NCBI GenBank assembly: GCA_020747015.1
Contig: JAGTJM010000070.1
Location: forward strand, 100,981 to 164,980
Direction: 5' to 3'
Origin: Pyrenochaeta sp. MPI-SDFR-AT-0127
Lineage: Eukaryota; Ascomycota; Dothideomycetes; Pleosporales; Cucurbitariaceae
DNA: 64,000 nt
The notes beneath the pieces are model-generated. The model was not told where the DNA came from. It worked only from the letters and a program-made list of their open reading frames with translations, and did no database searches. Below, piece by piece: positions 46,381 through 58,886 of this stretch. Numbering within the stretch: the stretch's first letter is position 1; every line of letters begins with the position of its first letter. A program made the translations under genes and the position numbers.

Positions 46381-47489
46381 GTTGAAAAGTGCAGATCCGA
46401 GATGTCTCAACGACCACCTCTGGCTTGAACAATAGTCAACTTTTGCGGGCAGAAAAAAAGCGACACCTAAGCAGTTGCAAAGGACAATTGGCAAGCTGAC
46501 GACACCGTATATCCGCAGGATATAATTAGCCTTTACGGCTTGTGCAATTACATCAGAAATATTTCTTGGTGCACTTCTGCAATCTTGCTGCCATAGCTTA
46601 TTAAGCCATGCTGCACGCTCTTTTTCACAGCACTGTATAGCCAATTTGGCCCACAGCATGGTTATTTTGTGCGCCTCAAGAAGTTGACAAGAACAAGGTT
46701 GAAGCCTTGTTGATTCTATCTATGAGTGGCGCCTCGCCTTGCCACGTTCACTACGCATAGGATCAGTCCAAGACCGGAAGGATGAGAATATTTGGCCCTT
46801 GTGCTAGATGCCACTAAATGTAAACAATATACACAAAAGACATTGGCAAAATCTAGCCAATGCGATGTGTGCCGGCTCTGCGCATGATCGCGTCCAGTTC
46901 AAATGCTGCCCTGCGGAGTGGTCGGATATGCATTCACATTCACTCTCTTCGGTGGTATTGGCCTTCAGCTGGCTTTGGTGAATAATATATTCCAAACGGC
47001 AACACCCGGTCATTAGACCTAATCTAACGATATGTGCGGCTCAACCGCTGTCACGAAGCTGGTTGCTCTGTGTATTGAGCTGCTGTACAAACAGTCTCAG
47101 GCCGAGCGATAAGCTTGTGAGTGAGGTGCACACGGGCATTACCTTTCTTATCTCATTGCAATGCACTTGGCTCTTTCTACTTTAGATGTTCAAGATGCTC
47201 GACCTGATCTTTTGTTCAGGCCAGACTGGAATTCATTTCAGACATGCATAGCGACAACATATTTGCCTAAGATCAAGGTCTGTTTGTCTCCAAAAGGAAC
47301 ACGGCGAGCCAAGTTTTCTTCTCTACTAAAATGGCTAGTTGAGTATTACGGGCAGCTATCTCTTCAGTGCAGAGCATATAATAAATACAAATGGGTTCGC
47401 AACCCGGTAGAAATAGGGTGTCTCGTCCATCCACTAGCCTGAGTAATGGGGTCGCTATGATGTAGCGCCATCAAGACGCCTGATCCGAT
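46381..47489. other. Intergenic, about 1.1 kb
   Basis: No gene is recognised. It may include further remains of the transcription-factor pseudogene. Open frames at 46366-46659 (-) and 47161-47442 (+) have no recognisable features. Confidence 0.4.
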
Positions 47490-48158
47490 TTATAAGCGGC
47501 TGGCTTTCTTAGGATGGATGTGGGTGCCTATTGCAGATTTACCATGCTCAGCAAGCGCAAGGAGCTTTCCACTAGCCTTATCTCGTGCGATGAATTGTAT
47601 CACGGCTAGACTACTGTCAGCGCGTGTACTTCTAAACAACTCGACCCCGTGGTTCGCTTACATAGCCTTGAGCTCACACTCCTGAGGATACAATGGACAG
47701 CCACTGTAGTGCCCAAATACGTCGGGCGGAGGTAAGTGACACCCAGAGTTCGAGAGACGCCGCCAAACTCCCGCCATGCGTGCCGTGCAATCGGGGCTGC
47801 TGTCATAGTCGTAGTCATGTCTGCTAGTAGGGCCATCGCACCACCGTGCATCATATTCATGGGGTTGCACAACCCGGGCACAACTTCGAGTTCGAACGTT
47901 GCTTTCGCTTCATCATCCTCACCCTCGGCAGAGGATTGACTAGCAGATGTCACGCGGATTGCGCGCATTAGGGTTGCTTCATGACCCTGTCGGTCGCGGC
48001 TGATTAGAACAATTCTTGAAGTTACAGAGAGTGTACTGACTTACGGCGTAAGTATCATCTAGTAGGTAGCGGTTGATGAAGCCCTGGATCCTTTCTCTCG
48101 GGTCTAAAATTGCAATATCGAATAGTAATGGCCCTTTCGCTGGACCAGAAGACATCAT
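47490..48158 (-). CDS. Hotdog-fold thioesterase (PaaI/4HBT type)
   Basis: A probable acyl-CoA thioesterase of the PaaI/ACOT13 type. Exons are 48158-48045, 47986-47662 and 47605-47490; introns are 58 and 56 nt, GT-AG, giving 184 aa. The hotdog signature is NPMNMMHGGAMALLADMTTT (HGG plus the catalytic Asp on the long helix), followed by GGVSRTLGVTYLRPTYLGT. The last splice gives RL-SVIQFIARDKASGKLLALAEHGK, restoring the family C-terminus. The ATG at 48158 (MMSSGPAKGPLLFD) is preferred because similarity begins just after it; an in-frame ATG at 48275 would add 39 residues without family character. It is the last gene before the AT-rich block. Confidence 0.85.
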
Positions 48159-48806
48159 CTTTGAGCAATAATGTTGTAATGCCAGAGCCAAGCAAGTGCT
48201 GTGGAGCGTGAAATGCAGGTTCCTGGCTATCCTCTTCTTGTTCGTACTGAATATAGTCCCGTGCCACCCGATCACAGGTCACAACTAATACCAATGAATA
48301 GGCTCGATCAAGTATCTACGCGCAATTCCAATGGTCCCTTCTGTAACCCAACGTGGCACTCAGCCATTTACTATGCCGAGGCTCGACACACTCGCGACTC
48401 AGAAAGCCGAAGTCATGCTAGCCGTGAGGGCGATCTCGGGCCGAGTATAATCCTCTTTTGTTGATGACAGTGCAAATTTATTATCACAGTGGAGCCGCGC
48501 CACATAGACTACATCACATACAAAGTGTCAAGTGGTTATCTTGAATTATTTGGATAGTTCAAATGTTGCGCGATCGAAGTATGGATTTTTACACTAACAA
48601 TCTACCACTGCCGTCTTCTATTCACGTTGTAAACGGTCCTGGATGCCGATCGACTCCATCCAGCAAGTCTATGTACCATGTTATCTCGCAGCGGTGGTTT
48701 TAAAATGAATTGTGTATAACTGGCCAAGCTCTACTTATACCATCGATCTCTTAAACACCAAATGCATTACCTAAGAACGAGCACGAGTTTCTATTTAGAC
48801 AATCAA
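48159..48806. other. Intergenic transition into the AT-rich block
   Basis: Thioesterase promoter region. Composition changes from balanced to strongly AT-rich at about 48.78-48.81 kb. No gene is seen. Confidence 0.5.
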
Positions 48807-51800
48807 TGTAACGAACGTTATATAGAAATAGGGACGCACACGCGTTCCTATAAGATAAAGGGTCCTACTTAAGTAGTATTAGACCTACCTCTAATACTAT
48901 CCTAAATAGGCCCTATTACCCCTATTTCTCTATATATAAAGATAGCTCTTTAGTAGTAGAATAGTAGGATAAGTTCTTCTTATCCTTCTATACTAGACCT
49001 ATAAGAATAGAGGTATTCTTAGTTATCTACTATAGTATATACTTCTATATACTATTAAATTATACTTAGATTCTTTTTAGAACCTTTTATATCAGGAAAA
49101 GTAAATGTTAGCGACTTTGGTAGGGCGGTTAAGAAGGTTATACCAACTATACTACACGGTAGCTGACGGTAGATAATAGTTCTAAATTTTACTTAGGTAG
49201 TTAGTGTTACGATTCTAGTTTCAGGAGTAAGGACGCGTCCTGTAGGGATACTCCGGGCTAACTATAAGTACTACTATAGGCGCTAATATAAGGCGAAGCC
49301 CTAGGTATATAACTACTCGCTAGGCTAAGGATAAGCGCTTACTATACGCGTGATAAGCGTAATAAGCGCTTACTATATATATAATAAGCGTAATAAGTAT
49401 ATTATATATATAGATAAGAGTAATATACCCTTATAGTATATTATAATTAACCTTAAGTTATTATTAAATACTACTATTTAATACTTAGAACTACTTTAAA
49501 TAACTTATCTATCTCTACTTACTCTAACTAGAAGCTTACTAAGAAAAGGCTCCTTAGTAATACTAGCTACTTTATATTATAGCTACTCTACTAAGGATAC
49601 TAAACCCCCTTTTAATATTTTAATTACCCTTAAAATAAGTAATATTAAGATAGATATAGTAACTCCTAACTCTATAAGTATCGCCTAGGGTAAGATAAAA
49701 GGAAAAGCTCCCTTAATATATAATAGTAACTATAAAACTCTAAAGTTATAGCTACTTTAATATAATATCTACTTCTATATTAATAGATATATAAGTAATA
49801 ATAATAAAGTAGTACTTATTACTACTTACCTTATAGGAGAAGTACTAGAATAGGTTAACCTATATATTATAAAATATATAGATTATAATATAGAAGATAA
49901 TAAAAATACTATAATATTTAAAAGCTAGGATAAGTTTAAAAAATAAATTAGTCTAGTATTTAGACTATAAATAGAAAAGCTAATTATAGAATAAGGTATT
50001 TAGATACTATAGTAAAGAACCTTAGTAGCTAATTATACTAATAAATTCTAATAATATACTACTATTATAGGATAGGATAATAATATACTAAAATATATAT
50101 TCTAATAAGGCCTAAAGCTATAGGTCTAGGAAGAACTTATATATATAGGTATAACTATTAATATACTAGATAACCTTATAAAGGAAAGTATAAGGATTAA
50201 TAATAGACTATATAAATTAGAGCTTAAGAAATAGAGTTATAGGAAGAGAAGCTACTAACCTAATAAGAGTAAATAAAGGGATTTTATTTATATTAATTAA
50301 AATAACTATACTACTAGATATTATACTTCTAATAAACTAGAACTTATATATCTAGATAATATAAATAAGGGTAAGGGCTAGAAGGTAAAATACTAGAAGA
50401 TAGATATAGGAAAAAATAATAAGATATACTATAATTATAGGAAGGAAGGATACTTTACTAGAAACTATAAGTAAAAGAATAAAGTTATCTAATAAATTAA
50501 TTGTCGCGGAGGAAGATCTCTCTTATAAGTAGAAGTAGAAGAGTAATCCAACTAATTACGTAGAATAGGAGTATAGAAGATATACTAATTAAAAAGATAA
50601 ATTAGATTAAGTATCCTCTAATCTAAGGGTATATAGTCTAGACTTCGTAACTTAGCTTTCTTAGCTAGAGATTAATCTTATCTACTAATCTTTCTCTAAG
50701 CTTAGCGCACTCCTATAGTTATAAGCCTAGCGCTATAGGACTATAGATTAATTCTCCCTATATAATCTTATACGCTAAAGTACTTAGATTACTCTATATT
50801 CTTTACCTCTCTAACTTCTTACTTATAATAGATTAAGAATCTTCTATTCCTAAGGGAAATATCCTACTATAATTATAGAAGGATTAGCCTTTCTAGTTCT
50901 CTTAGCTTAAAAGCCTAGTATATAAGAAGTAGGTTTAGGATTAGATTAATCTAGATAGTATAGATACTATACTAATTAAGGATTAGGAACTAGCCTATCT
51001 AAAGATACTAATAAAGCTAGTTAAGCTAACCACTCTCTTAACTATAGTAACCTAAGAGGAGCGAGATAAATTCTAAGAAGAATAGCTTAAGTATAAGGCT
51101 CTAAAGGTCGTATATAAGGATTATAAGGTAGATAGTAGCGCTCTATTAAGAAAATAGAAGATTAAAACTACTTACTAGACTTAAAAGAGAGTAGCTCTCT
51201 TAAATATTAGAGACTAGATTAATAAAATAGTATCTATAGATCTTCTCGTACTAACTAGGATTAAACTTCTTAATAGAAGGGAATATAGACTTTAACCTCT
51301 AATTAGATAGCTTAAGAAGGACCTAGCTCTAAATATAAGCCTTATAGTAAACTAGATTAGAAGTAAGTACTAATTATACCTAGAAAAAGTAAAGGGAGGG
51401 CGAATAACCCCTAATTACTAGTTTTAAGAGTAGTAAGTCTTATATACCTAAGCGTAAGCCTTTAATATACCTAATATTTAAGGATTAATTAGGCTTACTA
51501 ACTTTCTAGAGGCGCTTATACTAAAGTTTACTCTAGATTAGGTATGCTAAATAACTACTAAGATAATTAAAGATATAGTAATAGGCTAAGTAGCTATAGA
51601 ACTTAATAATCTAGCTAATATTTATAGTGCGCTATTATAGGCTTATATAAGCCTTACTCTAAAAGGGAAAGAACTATTAGTATTTACTATCTCCTTATTT
51701 AGTAGAATACTAAGTAGAGGAAACTCTAAAATAAGTAATAGCTACCCCTACTAAGTTAAACCCTATAATAGATATAGGTAGAAGCTAATTACTTATAGAA

Positions 51801-51833
51801 GACTCTAGATAGCTATAATAGGATTATCTCTAA
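48807..51833. mobile_element. RIP-degraded LTR retroelement remains
   Basis: The block opens with TGTAACGAACG at 48807, LTR-like in form, and has a second TGTTACG start at ~49206. The rest is extremely rich in TpA and almost lacks CpA and TpG, with stops in every frame. It includes the ghost of a gag zinc knuckle (50421-50471, listed separately), which shows that it derives from a retroelement. I could not recognise reverse transcriptase, integrase or both LTR borders, so family and orientation beyond gag (plus strand) are uncertain; Gypsy-type is a guess. Confidence 0.6.
50421..50471 (+). pseudogene. Ghost of a gag CCHC zinc knuckle, all ligands mutated to Tyr
   Basis: In frame, the peptide reads K-I-Y-Y-N-Y-R-K-E-G-Y-F-T-R-N-Y-K and then stops. 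The spacing of the Tyr residues is that of C-x2-C-x4-H-x4-C in retroelement gag proteins (C-Y-N-C-G-K-x-G-H-F-A-R-x-C). Each change (TGC/TGT to TAC/TAT, CAC to TAC, GGG to AGG) is a G-to-A or C-to-T transition, as RIP produces. Confidence 0.65.
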
Positions 51834-52442
51834 TGTAAAGAAAGTAGGGAGAGGAGGAAGTAACTTTCTTTAATAAATAGAATAGCCTAGTGACCTAGAT
51901 AGGCTAGCAGCGGCTTAGCTCTTAGGATAATAATAAAGATTGCTTATATAAGCAGAAAGATATCTTAGATAGAAGGTAGGTAGGATAGAATAGATTATTT
52001 GCTAGGTACAGATTTTAGACAAGAGGTACAGGCTATTATTATAGATAAAATATAGAAGTCTAGGTCTTACTAGACTAGACAGAGTTTTCTTTATAATAAC
52101 TGTTTGCGTATATAGTTACTGCAAACAGTTTATTATTATTATTAGTTCCTTTATTTCTAGCTGAAAATAGTAAATAAAGAATAAAGGAAAGTAACTTCCG
52201 CAAACAGGAGCTTATTCTGCAAGCAACAGCTTTAAGGCTTAAGCTTAGAGTTAAGCCTTTTCCTTAATATCTCGCTTAATAGTAACGCTAGAATAATAAA
52301 TTATATATTAATCTAATTAGATTTTACAGGCGAGTAAATCGTACTAAGTTTTATTACCTAAGCTCTAATATAGCTTACGTAATTAGATAAAGAAAATAAG
52401 CTTAGATAGTTTAAGTATCTTAAGTATCTAAACTTTATATCT
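51834..52442 (-). repeat. Reversed solo LTR of the copia element
   Basis: This stretch begins with TGTAAAGAAAGTAGGGAG, the reverse complement of the LTR 3' end, and ends at AAACTTTATA, the complement of the LTR 5' start. It matches the central LTR (58887-59478) along its whole length, including the CTGTTTGC hairpin segment. It is followed after 78 bp by the 5' LTR of copy 1 in opposite orientation. Confidence 0.85.
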
Positions 52443-52520
52443 AACCTTAAGGATAAACCTAAGTAAATCTAATAAAAAGAAGATTAAAGAATAGTACTAT
52501 AAAGAAGAGTAGGCTAAAAT

Positions 52521-53089
52521 TGTAAAGTTTAGATACTTAAGGTACTTAAACTATCTAAGCTTATTTTCTTTATTTAATTACGTAAGCTATATTAGAGCTT
52601 ACGTAATAATATTTAGTAGGATTTACTCGCCTATAAATTCTGATTAGAATAGTATATAGTTTATTATTATAGCGTTAGTATTAAGCGAGATATTAAGAAA
52701 AAGGTTAAGACCTCGGTTAAGGTTATCCTTAGGTCTTAGACCTAGATACTATTAACCTTAGGAAGACCTAAGGCTATAGTTAGGCTATAGTTAGCCTTAG
52801 AGGATAAAGTTAGCTTAAAGGAAATAGTTAGCCTATAGTTAGGCTAAAGATATCCGTAAGAAGGAGGAAGGATCTATCTATAAGTAGAGGTCTATCCTAC
52901 CTACTTATCCTGTACCTAGCAACGAATCTATTATATCCTACCTACCCTTTATCTATCTAAGATATTATTCTGCTTATATAAGCAATCTTTATTTATCCTA
53001 AGAGCTAAGCCGCTGCTAGCCTATCTAGGTCACTAGGCTATTTTTATTATTAAAGAAAGTTACCTCCTCCTCTCCCTACTTTCTTTACA
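52521..53089 (+). repeat. 5' LTR of copia copy 1
   Basis: It starts TGTAAAGTTTAG and ends CTTTACA directly before the primer-binding site. Its first ~185 and last ~180 bp match the central LTR. About 204 bp in the middle (52705-52908), containing imperfect repeats of AGGCTATAGTTAG, replace a different ~237-bp segment of the central LTR. Confidence 0.85.
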
Positions 53090-53106
53090 GGTTATGAGCC
53101 CGGAGG
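53090..53106 (+). other. Primer-binding site, copy 1
   Basis: GGTTATGAGCCCGGAGG lies directly after the LTR terminal ACA. GGTTATGAGCCC is complementary to the anticodon-arm sequence GGGCTCATAACC of fungal initiator tRNA-Met, as in half-tRNA priming known from Drosophila copia. Confidence 0.7.
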
Positions 53107-54075
53107 CTTATAAGCTCTAAGGAACTTTATATATTTTATTACTTTAGTAAGCTTATATAAGCCACTAAGTAGTAAAAGGAAAAGAGTTATTTAACTCTAT
53201 TATATCTATTACTTCCTAGTATAGATAATACTTTTATACTACTAGTATATTAGTTATTTATTAGCTTTTAAGCTATTTAGAGACGCGTAGGCTCTATTTA
53301 GTTAGCTTTTAGAAACTAGTATATATAGAGTTTAGAAGGATAAAAGCTATAGTTTTATTCTATTAGCTTAGGATAGAAGAAACTCGAGTACTCTATCTTA
53401 GCTCTTAGATTTATAAAAACAGTATAGCTTAAGGCTTATCTAGTCTTAGTCCCTACTCGCTCTTCTCTTAGGAATAAGAGGTATTATTTTATATTTAACT
53501 AGTTATTTACTAGTTATTTATATTATATAAGAGTCTATCTAAAGATTATCCCTAGAGGAAGGTGCAAAGACCTGTCTTTAGAATTATTAAGAGTAAACTA
53601 GCTAGCGTCTTTAGTAAGCTTTATTAATAAAGTTACTATCGAAACGAAAAATATAACGCCTCTCTACCTAATATATATTACTATATATATTGTTGTTTTT
53701 AAGTAAGAACTATAGGAAATAGTCTTACTATTTTATAGTTATAAGAGCTATAATAGCCATACTATATATTATAACTTATAAGGTTTTCTTTTATAAGACC
53801 TAAGGAAGATTTCCTTAAGAGGCTTAAGAAATCTAGTTATAAATAATTAATTATAGGCTTAGTAATACTACTAGCTCTATATAAAGACCTGGGATCTAAA
53901 ATATAACTTTATATTAGTTATATCCTAGGCTAAGAAGTTAGTACCAGCTATATTAGGCTAGTATTTAATTTCCTATAAAAATCTAAAATAACTCTAATTC
54001 CTTAAAGAGGAGTTATAAGACGTTATCCTTAAATAATATCTATTTTTTAAGCTATAACTATCTTTATAGTTAAAA

Positions 54076-57000
54076 ATGGATAATATATTTAAGATCCCTA
54101 AGCTAAAAGGCTCTTCTAATTTTGATATTTGGTCTATTAGAATAGAAGCTCTATTAGTTAAGGAGGGATATCTAGATATAGTTAATCAGGACTATACTCT
54201 AAATATAGATGATAACGATTTAGATTTATTAGTAGTTAGAGCTAATAAGGCTACTGCTTTTATTAAATTGTCCTTAGAGGACGGCCCTTTATTACAGGTT
54301 AGATTTGAAACTAATCCTTATTTATTATGGAATAGTCTAGAAAACCTATATAAAGCTAAAGGCTTTAGTAGTGATTTCCTTATTTGTAAGGATCTAATAA
54401 ATACTACTATAAATACTTATAAAGGAAACTTAGAATTATATCTAAACGCCTTTAAAAGAATACTTAATAACCTTAAATCTAAGGCTATTAACCTACCTAA
54501 TAAGTTTCTAATAGCGTTATTATTAAATAACTTAAATAAAGACTACGATTACGTAGTAGCTATTATAACTCAAACTATTAGGCTAGACGATAGTACACTA
54601 GAAATTGACGATATTATATCTCAGTTATTAGATGAGTCTAGAAGGCTTAGTTCTATAAAATCTAGTAATACTAGCTATTATACTAATAAAAGTATTAGTT
54701 ATAATAATAGCTATAATACTAGTAAAAATACTAGTAATAATAAAAAGGCAGTTACTATAGTAACGATATAGAGATGTCTATGCAGACTAATAGTAGTAAA
54801 AATAATAAACCTCCTAAAAATACTATTAAAAGCTGTAAATTCTGCTATAAGCAAGGACATTTAGAAAATAACTGCTATAAAAAATACCCAGAACTAAGAA
54901 CTAGTTATAATACTAAAAATAAGAGTATTAATAATACTAGTAAAAACATACTAAGTACTAGTTTAAATAATAAATATAAAACTAGTACTATAGACTTTAT
55001 CTTAGATTCTGGAGCTACTATACACACTAGTTATATAAAAGAGCTATTTACTAGTATTAGACCTACTAATATATCTATTAAGTGGGGTAATACTAATAAT
55101 ACTATTAAAGCTAGTGGTATAGGAGATATAGACGTCTATTTTACTAGTACTAAGAAAGTAGTAAAACTAAAAGACGTTCTATTTATTCCTAGCCTAGGAG
55201 TTAACTTATTAAGTCTTAGTCTCATAACTAAGAAAGATTATAAGTTATCTTTTAATAAAGATAGTTGCTTTATCTATACGCCTAATAATACTTTATTAAC
55301 TAAGGGTAGTTATAAAGAAGGCGTTAGTATTTTTAGTACTATAAGTACTAAGACTATTAACTATAATTATAATAATCCCTCTAGGATTATTAATACTATC
55401 CTAAATATAGAGGATAGTAAGAATAATAGTAAAGCTATAAGCCTAGAGGATATTAATAATCCTAGTAGTTCTATAATTCCTACTAGTAATAAGGAAATAG
55501 TATATAATAAAAATACTATAGAACTTATACATAATAGGCTAGGACATATTAGTCTAAAAGCTATAAAACAGCTTATTAATAAGACTAAAGGAGTAGATCT
55601 AGATCTAAAAGATATAGAGACTGCTAGAGTTTCCTTAGATAATTGCTTAGTCTGTATTAAGGCTAAGCTAACTAAGAATATAAATAAAGAACCTAGTACT
55701 AAAGTCTTAGGCTATCTAGATCTAATCTATATAGATATAGGAGGACCTATAACTCCTAGAACTTTTAGAGGTTATAAATACTATATAACTTTTAGAGATA
55801 GTTATACAAAGTACTTAGTCGTTAAGCTTCTTAAAACTAGAAAGAATACTAGAGAAGTTATAGAAAGTACTATAGTAGAACTAGAACTAGAGGCGATAAA
55901 TAATAGTAATAACCCTAATATAAATAATAACTTTAATAATAATAAAGTTAAGGCTCTACAGCTAGATAACGAATTTAAATCTAAAGATTTAGATAGTTAT
56001 TTATCTAATAAAGGGATAGAAACTAGATATTCTGCGCCTTATACTCCTGAACAAAACGGAGCTGCAGAAATTATTAATAGAGTACTACTAAATAAAGTAA
56101 GAGCTCTATTAATAACTAGTAATTTGCCTAATAATTTATGGGGAGAAGCTATTTTAACAGCTACTTATCTATATAATAGAACTCCTAGTAGTTCTATTAG
56201 TTTTAATACCCCTTATTATTTAAAATATAAAGAACTACCTAATCTAAGTAATCTTAGAATTTGGGGATCTTTAACTTACTATAAGGAGCCTATAAGCTTC
56301 CTTAAGAAATTAGATAATAGAGCTATACCTTACTACCTAATAGGCTATAAGGGCTCTAATATCTATAAATTATATAATCCTAGTACTAATAAGTCTATAT
56401 ATACTAGAGATTGTAAAATTATAGAGGGTTACTACTATAAACAAAATAATAGTAGTAATATAAATAAGATTTTTACTAAACTAGAAGATCTTAGACTAGG
56501 TTCTAATATAGATAAAATAACTAAATCTATAGAACCTAATAGTCTAGAACCTAGTAATCTAGATAATAGTCTAGAACCTAGTAATCTAGATAATAATCTA
56601 GATATAATTAATTCTGAAGAATCTGAAGACGAATTAATTAAGACTATAACTAAACCTAAGAAAATCTTTAAACTTCTAAAACCTAAGGTAATAGAAGATA
56701 ATTATTCTGAAGACGAATTAGCAAATAATACTTCTATTATTAAGGATAACTATAGTATTTTAAGTACTTCTATTATAATAGAAGATACTAATACTAATAT
56801 TATAGATAATAACTTACTAGAGACTATAACTAATAGTTCTAGTAAAGTAGATATTTATAATAATACTATCTTAAAATATATATTAAATATATATAATAAT
56901 ACTATTTTAGAACCTACTAGTTTTAAGGAGGTATTATTAAGAAAAGATAAAGATCTCTATCTAAAGCTATTACTTAGAAGTAGACGATCTACTTAATAAT

Positions 57001-58665
57001 AATACTTGGAAACTAGTAACTAGGCCTAATAATATAGCTGATAAAGCTATTTTAAGAGGCAGATGGGTCCTAAATAAAAAGTATAACCTAGATAATACTA
57101 TTAAAAAGTATAAGGCTAGGTAGGTAGCTAAAGGCTTTCTACAACGATATAATATAAATTATAAAGAAACCTTTGCTTCTACTAGTAAACCTAGTATTAT
57201 TAGATTATTATTGTCTATTTTTGCTATCTAGATTGGAAATATATGCTGGATATAAACAGCTTTCCTAATGCAGATATAGATAATAATAATATATATACCA
57301 CTACCTATAGGCTTAGAAAACTATATCCTAGATAATTTCTAGATAGTAAAGATCTTAAAGATAAAGAACTACTAGAAGCTATCTATCTAGCTAAACAAAC
57401 TAAAACTATAATACTATAGTTTGTAATCTAAATAAAGCACTATATGGTTTAAAACAAGCTAGTAGACAGTGGCAGCTATTTTTAACTAAAATCTTAGAAG
57501 ACTTAGGTTTTAGTATTAAAAATAGATAATAGTATTTTTATTCATAATACTAGCCCTATTATACTAGCTACACACGTTGACGATATACTAGTATTTAGTA
57601 AAGATATAGATCTATAATAGACTATATAAAAACTAACTAGTATATCTAAATTAGCTGTTAGTAATCTAGGAGAAATAAAACAGTTCTTAGGCATTGAAAT
57701 AATTAGAGATAGATCTAAGAAATCTATAATTATAACGCAAAGAAGCTTTATTTCTAAGATTCTAGCTAAATATAATAAACTAGATAATAAAGATAAAGAT
57801 CTACCTATACCTCTAGGTATTAAACTATCTAAAAATCTAGAAACTAGTAAACTAGAAGATATTAATAGATACCAACAAGAACTAGGATCTCTTATCTATC
57901 TTACTATTTTTACTAGGCCAGATCTAGTACAATCTATTAATTATTTAGCTCGTTTTATGTCTAATCCTAGCGTAGAACACTATAAATATTTAAATAATAT
58001 TTGGAGCTATCTATTAAAAACTAGATACCTAGGTCTAGACTTAACTCTAGAGCCTATACAACCTGAATCTATTATTAAAACTCAAATAAAGACTTAATTA
58101 TAGTGACTATATAAATAAGACTATTAATAATAAATATAACACTATTAATAGTATTAATTTATTAGGAGTTAGCGATTCAGATTGGGGGGGTGATATAGAT
58201 TCTAGAAAGTCTACTACAGGCAATATATTTTTATTTAATAATAATAAAAATAACTATAATAATAGCGTAGCTATTAGCTGGCTATCTAAATTGCAAAAGA
58301 CAGTAGCTCTTAGTTCTGCAGAAGCTGAATATATAGCTCTAAAAGAAGCTACTAAAGAATCCTTATATTTACAAAATTTTATAAAAGAGCTATTTAATTA
58401 TAAGTCTATTAATAAATACTCTATATTTAATAAAGTAAATATAATTAAAACAGATAGTTTATCTGCTATAGAACTAGCTAAAAACCCTATTTATCACGCT
58501 AGGACTAAGCACGTAGATATAACCTATCACTTTGTAAGAGATAATCTATTAAAAAACAATATAGATCTAGTATATGAGAATACTAGTACTATACTAGCAG
58601 ATATCCTTACTAAGCCTACTAGTTTACCTAAGTTTTTAGACTTTAAAACTAGAATTAATCTATAA
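54076..58665 (+). pseudogene. Copia gag-pol, copy 1, frameshifted
   Basis: The reading frame is broken into 54076-54771 (gag), 54774-56996 (zinc knuckle CKFCYKQGHLENNC, protease DSGAT, integrase H-H-C-C and D-D-E, start of RT), a heavily broken RT at ~57000-58290, and 58291-58665 (RNase H: QKTVALSSAEAEYIALKEA, then HARTKHVDITYHFVRDN). RT motifs LYGLKQAS and HVDDILVFSK are still legible at ~57440 and ~57575. The first break is a run of five A where copy 2 has six (~54747). A TGG (Trp) of copy 2 is TAG at 57121-57123 here, a RIP-type change. Intact, the frame would be about 1,530 codons, normal for copia. Confidence 0.85.
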
Positions 58666-58886
58666 ATACTAGGACTTATAATTAGTTACTATAAACTTAT
58701 AAGTTACTAAGTAAATAAGACTAAGACTTAAGGCTTAAGAAGAAAAACTATAAAAAATAATATTCCTTAGTTTTATAAAGTCTATTATTTAAATTTATTA
58801 AAAATATATAAGACTAGATATATCTAGAAATCTATATATATAAATATTTATAAAAATATTAAGTTATAAGAAATAAGCTTAAGGGG

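Noticed and set aside
48159..48275. 39-residue N-terminal extension of the thioesterase
   Set aside because: In frame, but the residues lack family character and similarity begins at the internal MMSSGPAKGPLLFD start.
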